Assembly: GCA_021401465.1 (NCBI GenBank)
Contig: JADDMT010000102.1
Coordinates: 1 to 64,000, forward strand
Length of the DNA: 64,000 nucleotides
From: Teratosphaeria epicoccoides
Taxonomy: Eukaryota > Ascomycota > Dothideomycetes > Mycosphaerellales > Teratosphaeriaceae
Direction: 5' to 3'
Numbering within the stretch: position 1 is the first letter of the stretch; every line of letters begins with the position of its first letter. This document shows, in pieces, positions 37,104-46,189 of this stretch. The notes beneath the pieces were generated by a model. It did not search any database. It saw nothing but the letters and a program-made list of their open reading frames with translations, and was not told where the DNA came from. A program made the translations under genes and the position numbers.

Positions 37104-37826
37104 AGCGAGGCGCAAGCTAAGCGAAAAAGGAGCGGAGGTTAATGTTAGTATCTTAGAACAGGAAGTTTAGGAAAGCGACAAGGGTTTTATTCCCTCTAAT
37201 AGCCCCCCTGTTACCTACCGCAACCGTTAAGCTAGTAACTCGAACTACATGCGTAGAGTACCTGCCTTTAGTTAACTTATAAGGGGACCGAATGATGTAA
37301 TAACGGATAACGCGGCTGTTACGCATGTGCGCTAACTGTACTTATACTAGCCTACTAGCATGAAAATGTAGCGAGGCCCGCGCTAGGAGCGCGCTCCTGC
37401 TGTTTCGAGCGGCGTATGTAGAGTGTCTACATACTTTCCTACTACCCTAAGGTTCTACAACATGTTCTTCATAGTCACGACTAAATAGGGACAGCTAAGC
37501 TACTTAGCGAGGCTAGCGCGTATGCTCGCCCTATAATTTCAAGGATTAACTAAAGTACATGCTTATAGTGTCCTGATATCTTGATCTGCATGTAAAGCGA
37601 AGGTGTTATGAAGCTACCTAACATGTAACAGGTTAAAACCCGCCTGAGTTAGCAGCCTCCGCCCTATACTCGCTACGAAGGTGTTAAGGTATACGCATGA
37701 CACATGTTACATAGGCTATCTACCTATTTACCCTTGCGCGGTATAAGCATGCTATATCCCGTACCCTATACGTTCTGCGTGCATTACTTAGTAAGGCTAG
37801 GGACATCCTCATAGGAGGAGGGGCAG

Positions 37827-38186
37827 TAATACGGTTAATACTAGGGGGCTATTAGAACCGCATAGGTTCTAATGCCTGCCCTTAGCATGTAGTAACCTTG
37901 CTACATATAGCAAGGGGGTCCTTCGTACATACATTAGCTTATATGTTATCTAAGAGGGATTAGTTGTTAACATAGGACGCCCCTACGTCGCTAACCCTAC
38001 GGTACCCCTGCAGGGTTAGGCTCAGACATGCTATCCCTAATTAAGGAGTATTAGGGGTTATAAGTACCCTTAGCGCTACCTCTGCGATAAGTAGAAAGTA
38101 GCGCTGTCTTATACCTACTAAAAGGTCGGATTACTCTGTCATACTACGAGATATTTCTATATCATATAGCATATATATCTATATTA
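37827..38186 (+). repeat. 3' LTR of element B
   Basis: 360 bp, preceded by the polypurine tract and followed by target duplication ACTCT (38187-38191). It differs from the 5' LTR mainly by C/T and G/A changes. Confidence 0.92.
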
Positions 38187-38191
38187 ACTCT

Positions 38192-38246
38192 AGACATATC
38201 GTAGTATTCTCTACTAGACTACAAAGTAGGGGGGAGAAAGCAGAAC
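38192..38246 (-). other. Leader and primer-binding region of element A beyond B
   Basis: Reverse complement of B 30382-30436 (GTTCTGCTTTCTCCCCCC...). It lies between the ACTCT duplication and A's 5' LTR. The tRNA that primed cDNA synthesis cannot be named. Confidence 0.75.
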
Positions 38247-38606
38247 TAATATAGATATATATGCTATATGATATGAAAATATCTCGTAGTATAACAGAGT
38301 AATCTGACCTTTTAATAGGTATAAGATAGTACTACTTTCTGCTTATTACAGAGGTAGCGCTAAGGGTACTTATAACCTCTAACGCCCCTTAATTAGAGAA
38401 AGCATGTCTAAGCCTATCCCTGTAGGGGTATTATAGGGTTAGCGACATAGGGGTATCCTATGTTAACTATTAATCCTACTTAGACGACATATAAGCTAAC
38501 GTATGTACAAAGGACCCCCTTGCTATGTATAGTAGGGTTACTACATACTAAGGGTAGGCATTAGAACCTATGCGGCTCTAATAGCCCCCTAGTATTAACT
38601 GTATTA
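38247..38606 (-). repeat. 5' LTR of element A
   Basis: 360 bp, parallel to 782-1144 and inverted relative to B's LTRs. Followed by GCTAG (38607-38611), matching 777-781. Confidence 0.92.
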
Positions 38607-38611
38607 GCTAG

Positions 38612-39413
38612 TTAGATAAGTGTGTTACTCTATTACTTTTCTAGCTGTAACATGATAAGTTGCTTAATCGCTTAAGGGGGATAGACTATAGATTATAGGT
38701 TAAGGTAACTATTTATAGTTAGAGTTACTATATTTAATCATAGTTAGTATTAGCTAGGTTACTAGGCTATACAAGCTACTAGGGAATCCTACTAAGTTAG
38801 AGATAGGATAGGGCCATTTAGGTAGAGTCCTTAGAAAAGTAATAGCTAGGAGTAATTATAATAAGACTAATAAACGCTAGATAGCCTAAGGATTAATTAA
38901 TCTCTTTAGACAAAAAGTGTTACTAATGATTACTACTAATAGACATCTAAAATCTAGCATCTTTATTATGTAGTAAACAATGCTTCTAAGTAGAAGATTA
39001 AACAGTGTGAAATGCAGAAGGCTAAGTTATAGGCGCTAAGATTAATTAGCTAGCAGATGTTCCGCGTACTAGCGTAGTTTTGCTTAGCGCTAGCGCATTA
39101 TGGATTTGACTTCATGTAGTATACATTATGTTTATATATATCTTCATTACTCTTAACTACTCTTAGCATGTCGCTAATCCTGCGCTCTACTAAGAGGAAA
39201 AGGTCAACTACTAAGAATAGTGTACCTAAGTCCTCCTGCGCTTGACTAACACTAACTATAAGGCCTGTAAAGAGGAAGAGAAGCATTAGAGAGAGATAGT
39301 AAGACTACATTTATCCTGTTCTTATAGCTTGAAGCTTACAAGGAATACCTCGCAAAAGTAGGAAAGAAAGGGTACACTGTTAGAAGGGCAGAGATACTAC
39401 AAGGCTATAAAAC
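38612..39413. other. AT-rich degenerate sequence, no gene seen
   Basis: Right flank of A, the former neighbour of 1-776. A 62-codon open stretch on the minus strand (39098-39286) has no recognisable content. Confidence 0.5.
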
Positions 39414-40403
39414 ATGTCGTCTTCTGCAAGTAGTAGCAATCCTTATAAAGGGTCCTATAAGACCTCCTTAATCCCTACTAGCGTATTATCCTTGCCTATA
39501 TCTATGTCCTCTAAGTAGACATCTACCTATAACAGACTAGCCCTAGATGTATTTATAGACAATAACATCTATAGGCTATTATACTATGTAGATCCTGCTA
39601 ATAGGGTAGCCCTCTAGGCTACTTTAGAGTGTAACTAGAGATCTTTGTCTCTAACTATCTATCTAGATAGTAATTTCCCTAAATTTGTGCAGGTAAACTA
39701 CAAAGTACTTAATAAGGGTTAGCTTGTCTCTAAGGTTGTCTATCCTTACTTTACTAGCTACTTCGACTATGTTAGATCTACAGATCTAGCCTTTACCTAC
39801 CTAGAGCTAATTATTCGACCTCTAGCTAGAATGCTACCTCCTAAACCTGATTATAGCTTTAGCATTACAAAGGAGGATATTATACCTAAAGTCTGTTATG
39901 CCCTAGATTATTATACTGTATACGCGCCTAGTAGCTATACCCCTGCTACTATTAATAACATGATGTAAGTTAAAGGCTATAATAGCAAGGCATTAGTATT
40001 AGATACTTAAATTACTTTAGATAGTGCTTTTAGAGAGCAAGTAATATATAAGCTACATTTGTATGTAAGGGGATTACTACTTCTACCTAATAGAGTAGCT
40101 TATACCTTTGTATAGTCTTATTATACTAGGACAATGAAATTCTATGCTATATACAGGCAGCTAAGTACTACTACAAATAGGCTAGATTAAATTTACACTA
40201 CAGAAATTACAGGCTAATATCTTTGTAGCTCTCCTGCATAACTTTGTAATAGATTAAAGAAGTATTAAAACAGTGTAGAATACATAGCTAAATGTTAGTG
40301 TCAAGTAGTAGAAGCTGCGAATGCTTAAGCTATCTAAGCTGCTTTAGATAGTAAACCTGGCAGGGATGAAGACAGTGATGAATTTTATGACGTTGTAGAT
40401 TGA
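39414..40403 (+). pseudogene. RIPed 329-codon gene of unknown function
   Basis: ATG 39414 to TGA 40401-40403 in one frame without indels, interrupted by TAG/TAA at Gln/Trp-compatible places. The N-terminus is Ser-rich (MSSSASSSNPYKGSYK), the centre hydrophobic and Tyr-rich (DNNIYRLLYYVDP, VCYALDYYTVYAPSSY) and the C-terminus acidic (DEDSDEFYDVVD). More AT-rich than the chromovirus ORFs. It ends within a few bases of where RIP-type composition stops. Probably a repeat-encoded protein; no family recognised. Confidence 0.6.
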
Positions 40404-40640
40404 TTTTGCTATTGCAGAAGATACTACCCGCTATTACGTGCTCTATATGAAACAAGTCAAAATATGACAAAAGTGCGTATGCTATAATGCACATGAGCCT
40501 GCAACGAGTGACTGCTTTTAGTATCGAAGTTCCATATTAGGCCTTCCTAAGTCTGACTCGAGCTATTATGCAATCGAAGCTGCTTAAATGTGCGTGTTGC
40601 TCAATCGTAAGACACCGAAAGTGCAAAGTGCTGCTTGATC

Positions 40641-41084
40641 ATGCGTCCAAGTTCAAGCACTGCCGCTTTTGCTGCGTGCTTCTGCAAAATGTCTGTGGCC
40701 AACTCGGAATACTGTCCGCTAGTGGCTGATACACTCGGTCACAATCTTGGGGCAGAGGACTGCACAGATCGCGATATCACTTGTGCCATCAATCGGATCT
40801 GTCAAGCTGAGGAGGGATTGAGTGTGTCGAAAATGAACTCGCTAGTGGGTGGCGAGACGTTCGGCGACGGCCGAGCCCTGATTGTCTCTACCTGCGAAGG
40901 GCCCGGGTGGAATCCGCAACAGTACTGCTATACTCAGATGTATAAAACGTGTTCTTCCAGAAAGAACGGCATCGGACTTGCTTCATATGGCACGAACGGG
41001 TGTCAAATCTTTGGCGTACTCAACAGAGGAGAGGTTGCAGACTATCCAGGCATACAGATCGAACCTGTTACTTGGCTCGAGTAG
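40641..41084 (+). CDS. Small Cys-rich protein, effector-like candidate
   Basis: 147 codons from ATG 40641, intact. The N-terminus (MRPSSSTAAFAACFCKMS) is only weakly like a signal peptide. The rest has eight cysteines (EYC, EDC, ITC, RIC, STCE, QYC, KTC, NGC). A C-terminal GIGLASYGTNGCQIFG followed by a basic/acidic turn resembles the end of KP4-type small secreted proteins, but that likeness is weak and based on spacing only. Codon use and dinucleotides are normal, unlike the RIPed flank 200 bases upstream. No intron was required. It may alternatively be a captured fragment of a larger gene. Confidence 0.45.
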   Translation: MRPSSSTAAFAACFCKMSVANSEYCPLVADTLGHNLGAEDCTDRDITCAINRICQAEEGLSVSKMNSLVGGETFGDGRALIVSTCEGPGWNPQQYCYTQMYKTCSSRKNGIGLASYGTNGCQIFGVLNRGEVADYPGIQIEPVTWLE

Positions 41085-41104
41085 CTATATAAGCGACGTC
41101 ATGT

Positions 41105-41316
41105 GAAGGGGGGCGTTTCAAGTATTACCACAAGCAAGGCCTCCGTCAGAACACATGTCGGAAAAGCATAGCCATAACATACTTTACATCGGACCTGTAG
41201 TCTCCATGTTCCAGCCAATCGATAGACGCTGCAGTTTCCAAGCTCGTGAGGTTCGATCAGCTTCCCCCGATCATCGATCCTGTGACAGCCACTGCTCTGG
41301 TAGCGTGGAGATGTAG
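41105..41316 (+). repeat. First copy of a diverged duplicated coding segment
   Basis: Open frame reading PSEHMSEKHSHNILYIG around 41140-41200, closely related in DNA and protein to 42738-42845 (LLSEYMTETPIHNVLYIG). Probably a remnant exon of a gene duplicated locally. No start codon or full gene could be built. Confidence 0.5.
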
Positions 41317-41593
41317 CGAAACATCTACTGAAAGCAGCATCGGCTGTTCTGCTTTGACACGCCCTGACGAGCTTGAGTAGATATGGAAAGCATGTTGGTC
41401 TAGCCGCAGGTCATCCCATGTCTACGAACCAAGGGCCGGAAATTGTCGAGATCCTTGAGTCCGCCCGGTCATAGAAACCTTCCACACGATCAAACGTCGT
41501 TAAAGCTCGATTGTCGACCGCTTGCGCACTATCGACCTCCGAACAGTATCGAAGGATCTTCCTTGATCCCGCTCTGTCCTTCTTTGAAGCAAC
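41317..41593. other. Upstream region of the zinc-finger gene
   Basis: Normal composition. Overlapping open frames exist on both strands but none is convincing. A stop (TGA) lies in frame 9 bases before the ATG at 41594. Confidence 0.4.
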
Positions 41594-42379
41594 ATGGGGT
41601 TCATCTGTCAGAACTTCAATCCTCAGACCTATCAAATATGCGACATCAGGTGTGCAACGACCGGAAAACTCAAAGAGCACTTTCGCGCTGTACATGATTA
41701 CATCGTTGCAACTGGCGAAGACGCTGCAATCCGCATCAATTCAAGAGCCCTAGGCCTGTTTGCATCCTCGATAGAGTGCTTCGCATGTCCCGCTCCAGGC
41801 TGTGGAGAGATGTTTAGCGAATGGCTAAAGATGGTCGAGCACGCAACAGTACAGCATTCCCATCTCGTGAAATGTCTTCGCTGTGGTGAAGAATTCGCCC
41901 GTCTGAGGCAAGCCTACTAACATCTCCGTGGTTTCCACGAGATTTCTGATCGTATGCTTAGCGGCCATCTTCAGCTTGAGTGCGGCGAATACTTCCAAGG
42001 ACCTGTGGACGAAGGGAACCAGAAATTCGGGTTAAAGGACGGTAGTAATGAGGCCGATACGAGCGACGATGAAGACGACGTGGATAAAGAGGTCCTGGAC
42101 GTCGACATCGCCTTCTCCCAAGCAAGCAGCGCAACACCCTTTCACGCCTCTAGCCGACAAGCAGCTTAGCAGTACCTATGCACTACGCGCTTGCGATACA
42201 TCACGCCAGTACGGGGTGAACAGGCACACAGCCCGCCTTCCCGACATCCAAGCCGGCAGGTCAAGGTCGAGACTCATGACGGGCGCTACCTGCTGAGATG
42301 TACGGTCTGCTCGTTGCTGCACAGGACAACGACCGAGTCTCAACAACATCGATGCCATAAACGTCTCGATCTCTCCTGA
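41594..42379 (+). pseudogene. C2H2 zinc-finger protein gene with two nonsense codons
   Basis: One frame of 261 codons from ATG 41594 to TGA 42377-42379. Finger-like units: CDIRC...H...H (residues about 16-34), CPAPGCGEMF...H-x4-H (second, canonical C-x4-C-x12-H-x4-H) and CLRCGEEF...H-x4-H (third). The twelfth linker position of the third finger is TAA (41918-41920); a second stop TAG is at 42167-42169. Both would be Gln codons before a C>T change. After the fingers comes an acidic stretch (EADTSDDEDDVDKEV), then a last CTVC...H-R-C-H unit near 42290-42360. DNA binding is inferred from the fingers. As it stands only the first 108 residues would be made. Confidence 0.6.
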
Positions 42380-43238
42380 GAAGTCCATAACTCTTGACGC
42401 GAGCCTTGAGGTGGGCGATTACTCTTTTGGCAAGAACCTCCTGGGCTGTCAAGAACCAAAGTGAGGTCCTGGGTAGAAACCATCACGAGCTCTACCATTG
42501 GAGCCGGGAAGTCGGCAAAGGACTTGGCCAGTGTGGCATTGGGGCGTCAACTCATCCTAACTACTCAGATAGCCAAATTGAGAGAATTTCTAGGCCATGG
42601 AGTAGACCCGCGTCCATTACGGAGCCGACATTTAATAGAATCGTGCTGCTACTAATCGATCTCAACACTAAGGGGAGGGCCATTTCTTCAACGGACGGCG
42701 AATAGGGTTCACTAGATATTGAGGTGTGCAGACTAGAGTAACAAAGGCGCTTAAAGTACCATCACGAGCAAGGCTTCTGTCAGAATACATGACGGAAACC
42801 CCTATCCACAACGTACTTTACATTGGATCTCAGGATGCAGTAGACCAAACCCAAGTCTACGAAGACCTTCTTGGCCTGCTCTCCCTTCAAACTCATGCTT
42901 TATCTCGGTATCATGCTATGCCCATCATGAAACTGTCACGCATTCTTCGCGATTCACGGAGACGACAATCTCCATCGGAGTCTTCTTTCGTACCTCCACT
43001 CCGGGTAGGGTCACAAGATAGTCCATAAACCCTTTCCAAAACTAATTATGATGACAGACCTCCTCAATTACAAAATGAGACTACTGATTCGTCAATCAGC
43101 GCGTATTTTGTTGACCACTTAGCTTTCTCGTGGAGCCGCTCACCATCCGTCAAGTGAACGCGGACTAAAGTGGCTCAGACTTACCAAGTAATGGCTCTCA
43201 CTCGCCGAAAGTGGATATGACTAGCCACTTCTGGATCA
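42380..43238. other. Unresolved coding-like region with duplicated segments
   Basis: Plus-strand open frames at 42394-42705 and about 42738-43028 hold pieces that recur: GSLDIEVCRLE (about 42706-42740) resembles YLDIEVCRSE at 43272-43303, and LLSEYMTETPIHNVLYIG resembles 41140-41200. It looks like remnants of a gene related to the membrane protein at 43239 and to the segment at 41105. No complete gene could be assembled. Confidence 0.45.
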
Positions 43239-43766
43239 ATGCCAACATCGAGGAAAGGGCGGCTGATGGTTTATTTAGATATCGAGGTGTGCAGATCAGA
43301 GTATCCGGGAGACCGTACACCTTGGAACCCATTTCGACTTCAGATGTCGACTACCTTGTCCGGAAATGGCTCTCTCGGCCGCAAGCATGCTCAACCAAAT
43401 GGCATTGCCATTGCAGGAGTGATACTCATTTTCTTCGTGCTCACAGCCGTAGTATGGGCTCTGATATTCCGATGGCGCTATAAAATGATCAGGAAGCGTC
43501 AGGCCTTGGGATGCCACTGTTACGATCACTTCGATATTTACTGCACGCCCTCTGGATACTTCACTGGAGACACGCATTGCAACTGTGACATCGATTATGC
43601 TATTTCCTCTTCATCACAAAACTCCAGAGCTACAGCTACTGCCAGTCCACGACCGACCATATACGACCACGTCATCATTGCTTTTGGAGAGCTGAACGGG
43701 AATACTCCTAGACTCAACGATGAAAAACGGGCAGCGTGGCATTTGTACGACAACGAGATGTGCTGA
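43239..43766 (+). CDS. Single-pass membrane protein, unknown function
   Basis: 175 codons, intact, from ATG 43239 to TGA 43764-43766. One strong membrane segment at residues about 55-77 (GIAIAGVILIFFVLTAVVWA) is followed by basic RWRYKMIRKR, predicting a cytosolic C-terminus. After it comes a Cys-rich part (CHCYDHFDIYC, CNCD, residues about 90-116) and a Ser/Thr-rich stretch. The N-terminal LDIEVC segment is duplicated at about 42710. An upstream exon is possible. Family not recognised. It overlaps a weaker minus-strand candidate. Confidence 0.5.
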   Translation: MPTSRKGRLMVYLDIEVCRSEYPGDRTPWNPFRLQMSTTLSGNGSLGRKHAQPNGIAIAGVILIFFVLTAVVWALIFRWRYKMIRKRQALGCHCYDHFDIYCTPSGYFTGDTHCNCDIDYAISSSSQNSRATATASPRPTIYDHVIIAFGELNGNTPRLNDEKRAAWHLYDNEMC

Positions 43767-44221
43767 ACAGTAAGATCAGCGATGTAATATTGGGTATGTG
43801 GCGGCCTACCTTGAGTTCCAAAGACCGGTGGCATGGACAGAGAGAGATTCCCCATAGAGAAAAATCCTCGTTCTCTCGAGATCTTGTCCCACGTCGAGGT
43901 GTATAGAGCTCTAATCTGATTGAGCAGTTCTTCCAATCCTGACGCACAGATAAAAATAGACTCCTGCTTACCTCTGCTCTTTGGTGTATTGATTTCAGGC
44001 CGAAGATCATCAAGAACAATGTAATGAAAGCGTGGCCTCGACACAGTAACATGTATCGCGAGACATTCGGTGCCAGACTCCTGATAGGCACACGAGCACG
44101 GTGTGAGCATCCTGCGAGGGCTGACACTTGCCCCGTGCTTCCCGCTCACATACTCGTCCTGCGTCTTCCCACTGAGGCAGTGACAAAGCTTGCGCGAGAC
44201 AGAGGGTTGGTATGTAGGCAA
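43614..44221 (-). CDS. Possible spliced Cys-containing protein (minus strand)
   Basis: A 208-codon frame from ATG at complement 44219-44221. Two intron-like stretches keep frame: one with GTAAGC donor and GTCAG acceptor (42 nt, about 43930-43971), and complement 43763-43809 with GTAGGC donor, CTGAT and TTCAG acceptor (47 nt). Parts such as GLEELLNQIRALYTSTWDK look like protein. However, its last exon would lie wholly antisense to the membrane-protein gene, so at most one of the two overlapping 3' halves is likely real. Confidence 0.3.
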
Positions 44222-44315
44222 GCACGTTCATTGTCCTTTTGTCAGCTAGGAGGAATAACCGCGATAGTAGAATATTGATCTCAGACTATGCATTACCAGG
44301 TTTCCGTTGCCCAAA

Positions 44316-44675
44316 ATGATCTTGAACTCCCCATTTGTTTCATCCGATCACATCAAAAACGATTGCAGTCAAGATTTGACACATTTTCAGTTCGGTGTTG
44401 AGCGCATCGTTGGAGTCCGAAAGTCGAAGAAAGGCACCGTCGAATATGCCGTGCAATGGGTCCCGGCAATCGTAGATCAAGAGGACGTAGAAGAATACTT
44501 GGATAACAGTAGCATTGGAGGGGTGGCTATTAGTCGCTTCGTGCACGCATTCAGAGCTTGTGGAACGAAGCAGGTGGAGATCATTTGGCAACAGTCTTGG
44601 GAACCCGCAAGCTCCTGCGCGCGCTGTATCGAAGCAATCTCTGATTTCTGGCAGGTATGCAAATGGTCTCCGTAA
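44316..44675 (+). CDS. Chromodomain-like protein
   Basis: 119 codons from ATG 44316 to TAA 44673-44675. FGVERIVGVRKSKKGTVEYA at residues about 27-46 matches the first strands of a chromodomain (V-E-R-I-L ... G ... Y-L-V-K-W), with VQW following. SWEPASSCARCIEAISDFW near residues 90-108 matches the W-E-P...I-x-x-F-W end. Between them lies an insert of about 40 residues (DQEDVEEYLDNSS...), longer than usual. Chromodomains bind methylated histone tails. The sequence around 44655 reads FWQ followed by GTATGC, so a further exon could exist. Not RIPed, unlike the chromodomains in the neighbouring retrotransposons. Confidence 0.55.
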   Translation: MILNSPFVSSDHIKNDCSQDLTHFQFGVERIVGVRKSKKGTVEYAVQWVPAIVDQEDVEEYLDNSSIGGVAISRFVHAFRACGTKQVEIIWQQSWEPASSCARCIEAISDFWQVCKWSP

Positions 44676-44800
44676 AGCGGCATCATAGGCTAACTTCCAC
44701 AAGCTCCTGCGATCTCTGCATGTCGTAACCAATGCAAGCAATGCCTTAGAGAAAGGATCCACATGTTTACTTGTGGCACCAGACGACATGTGATTGATGC

Positions 44801-45826
44801 CTATGACGGATAGCCCTTCGATCTCGCCAGATTAGCTAGGCTTTCCAAAGTACGTGGATGTCGATTGCCTGATATCCTTCTTCGTCCATTCAATACTTTC
44901 ATCTCTACCTCAGTTGCATCATCCCACCAATATAGATCGCGAAACACCTTAGCTCGGTATGCCAAGAGTGTTAGACAACCGCAGAGTTCCGTTTCGTCTT
45001 TGCTTGACTTGCTGTCGTCATCGATGAACGTTGTGATCAGATAGTTGACCAAATAATCGACATCATCTTCAGCCTTTTCGGCGCTCAAACAGACCCTCAA
45101 GGAAGTAAACAAAGCTGAGTCGGGAAACGATGAATCGAGGGGACGATTTGCTCTATGTATCGGCCAGTGATTGTGCATTAGGGGATGCTCCACTATGCCG
45201 AGTAGGATGCCTGCGTTGGTGACACGCTGAAGAACAGACTTAGCGTCAATCGCAGTGCCATTAGGTCGCTGTAGATTGAACGCAATGATCGGACCTTGCG
45301 TAATAGGGTCACCGTAAAAGCTTCCTTTGCCTCTGTATATTCGGCATAGAGGTTTGCCGTTCGAATGACTTATGCCTGAGAGACTGATATGAAGTCTTTC
45401 CACCAGCCTTGATGTATTGCATGAAACAGTCCTCATCGCGCAGTGTCCGTATACTTCCTCGTAAACATTCAATGCGTGATCGACAGCCAAGATGGAGTGC
45501 ATTGGGACCGAACTTGATGGACGCCATTCTGTGGACCATTTTCGTGCAATCAAAGGGTCCATCTCGGCTACCGTTCGGCGGCGCACGATCAGAGCACTGA
45601 TATTCGGGAAGCCAAGTAATCGACAGAGGTCCACGATCAAAAAGTCTGGGCTGTCGTCCACACTTTGAAGAGTGAGACCTGTAGTGATCGCGAGCTCAGT
45701 GGCATCTAGCAAAGAGTACATCTTTGGTGATGCATGTTTGCGAACCTGCCCAAACCTAGGCTTTACGTCAGCTGTAAGAGTCGAGAAGTGCCAATACCTA
45801 CCACTTCCAAGATGTTCTCTGACCAT
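44801..45826 (-). CDS. Chimera: molybdenum-cofactor-sulfurase-like aminotransferase domain plus TPR
   Basis: 341 codons, intact. Residues about 55-265 follow the class V aminotransferase fold of eukaryotic Moco sulfurases: PDFLIVDLCRLLGFPNISAL, MHSILAVDHALNVYEEVYG, SNGKPLCRIY, YGDPITQGPIIAFNLQRPNG, then a final SLRVCLSAEKAEDDVDYLV. Two functional spots are lost: the PLP-binding Lys before LGFP is Arg, and the loop that normally holds the catalytic Cys (R-T-G-x-x-C-N-P-G-G) is replaced. Residues about 285-341 (VFRDLYWWDDATEVEMKVLN, NRHPRTLESLANLA) look like a kinesin-light-chain-type TPR, as in fungal NLR-like proteins. The roughly 200-residue N-terminus is missing in this frame. Probably a non-enzymatic or decaying fusion. 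Confidence 0.6.
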   Translation of the reverse strand: MVREHLGSGRYWHFSTLTADVKPRFGQVRKHASPKMYSLLDATELAITTGLTLQSVDDSPDFLIVDLCRLLGFPNISALIVRRRTVAEMDPLIARKWSTEWRPSSSVPMHSILAVDHALNVYEEVYGHCAMRTVSCNTSRLVERLHISLSGISHSNGKPLCRIYRGKGSFYGDPITQGPIIAFNLQRPNGTAIDAKSVLQRVTNAGILLGIVEHPLMHNHWPIHRANRPLDSSFPDSALFTSLRVCLSAEKAEDDVDYLVNYLITTFIDDDSKSSKDETELCGCLTLLAYRAKVFRDLYWWDDATEVEMKVLNGRRRISGNRHPRTLESLANLARSKGYPS

Positions 45827-46130
45827 TCAGTTTATCCTGACCATTTTGGACGGATAATCCACCAGATGTTCCGTTTGCGCGGCCAGAGAACCAGTGCTCT
45901 ACTTCGATTTCGTCGTGGAAGCATTCATCGGCCGTTGCCGAGCGATCTGCTTGGAACATTGCGAAGCCGCAGCAGATCCTATTCTTGCCACCTTTCCCTA
46001 GAGAGAGACAGCTATAGCTGCGACGAAGAACTTCTGATGCTATCTTGTCGCAGATCTCTGATATCGTCGTGTGAAAGAAAAGATCGTGATCCGCCGAACA
46101 TCCGAGTAGGAATTCAAGAAGACGTCTGCG
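45827..46130 (-). pseudogene. Possible out-of-frame N-terminal remnant of the sulfurase-like gene
   Basis: In a different minus-strand frame, ECFHDEIEVEHWFSG and NGQDKLNGQRTSWKW resemble the part of Moco sulfurases just before the next domain segment. It ends at TAG close to the start of the 341-codon frame, so a frameshift or unrecognised intron would separate the two. Weak. Confidence 0.3.
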
Positions 46131-46189
46131 TATAGTATTTGTCTGAATATAGCGCTTTCTGTGACGAACGCTGTGCTGAGTTTGTCATG

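Larger units (their letters stand above)
30022..38186 (+). mobile_element. Element B: full-length Ty3/gypsy chromovirus, RIPed, nested in A
   Basis: 8165 bp with 360-bp LTRs (30022-30381 and 37827-38186), target duplication ACTCT at 30017-30021 and 38187-38191, gag-pol (30656-35391), an antisense accessory gene (complement 35607-37103) and a polypurine tract AGGAGGAGGGGCAG just before the 3' LTR. Same family as A and E. All frames carry TAG stops and there is one frame-shifting deletion, so it cannot move by itself. Confidence 0.92.
782..38606 (-). mobile_element. Element A: Ty3/gypsy chromovirus LTR retrotransposon, RIPed, hosting P and B
   Basis: On the minus strand the order is 5' LTR (38247-38606), leader (38192-38246 and 29803-30016), gag-pol (28247-29802, continued at 3578-6755), an antisense accessory gene (1865-3361, plus strand), polypurine tract (complement of about 1148-1158) and 3' LTR (782-1144). 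Without the two insertions it would be about 8.2 kb. P splits pol just before the reverse transcriptase. B lies in the leader just inside the 5' LTR. Frames carry many TAG stops and the gag start reads ATA. It is an immobile relic of the same family as B and E. Confidence 0.9.

Noticed and set aside
41411..41695. Minus- and plus-strand frames overlapping the start of the zinc-finger gene
   Set aside because: No recognisable content; the C2H2 frame explains the region.
44340..44789. Minus-strand frame of 149 codons
   Set aside because: Mostly antisense to the chromodomain-like gene, which has a recognisable domain; no motif on the minus strand.
45309..46135. Several short frames over the sulfurase-like gene
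   Set aside because: Shadows in other frames of the 341-codon gene and its upstream remnant.
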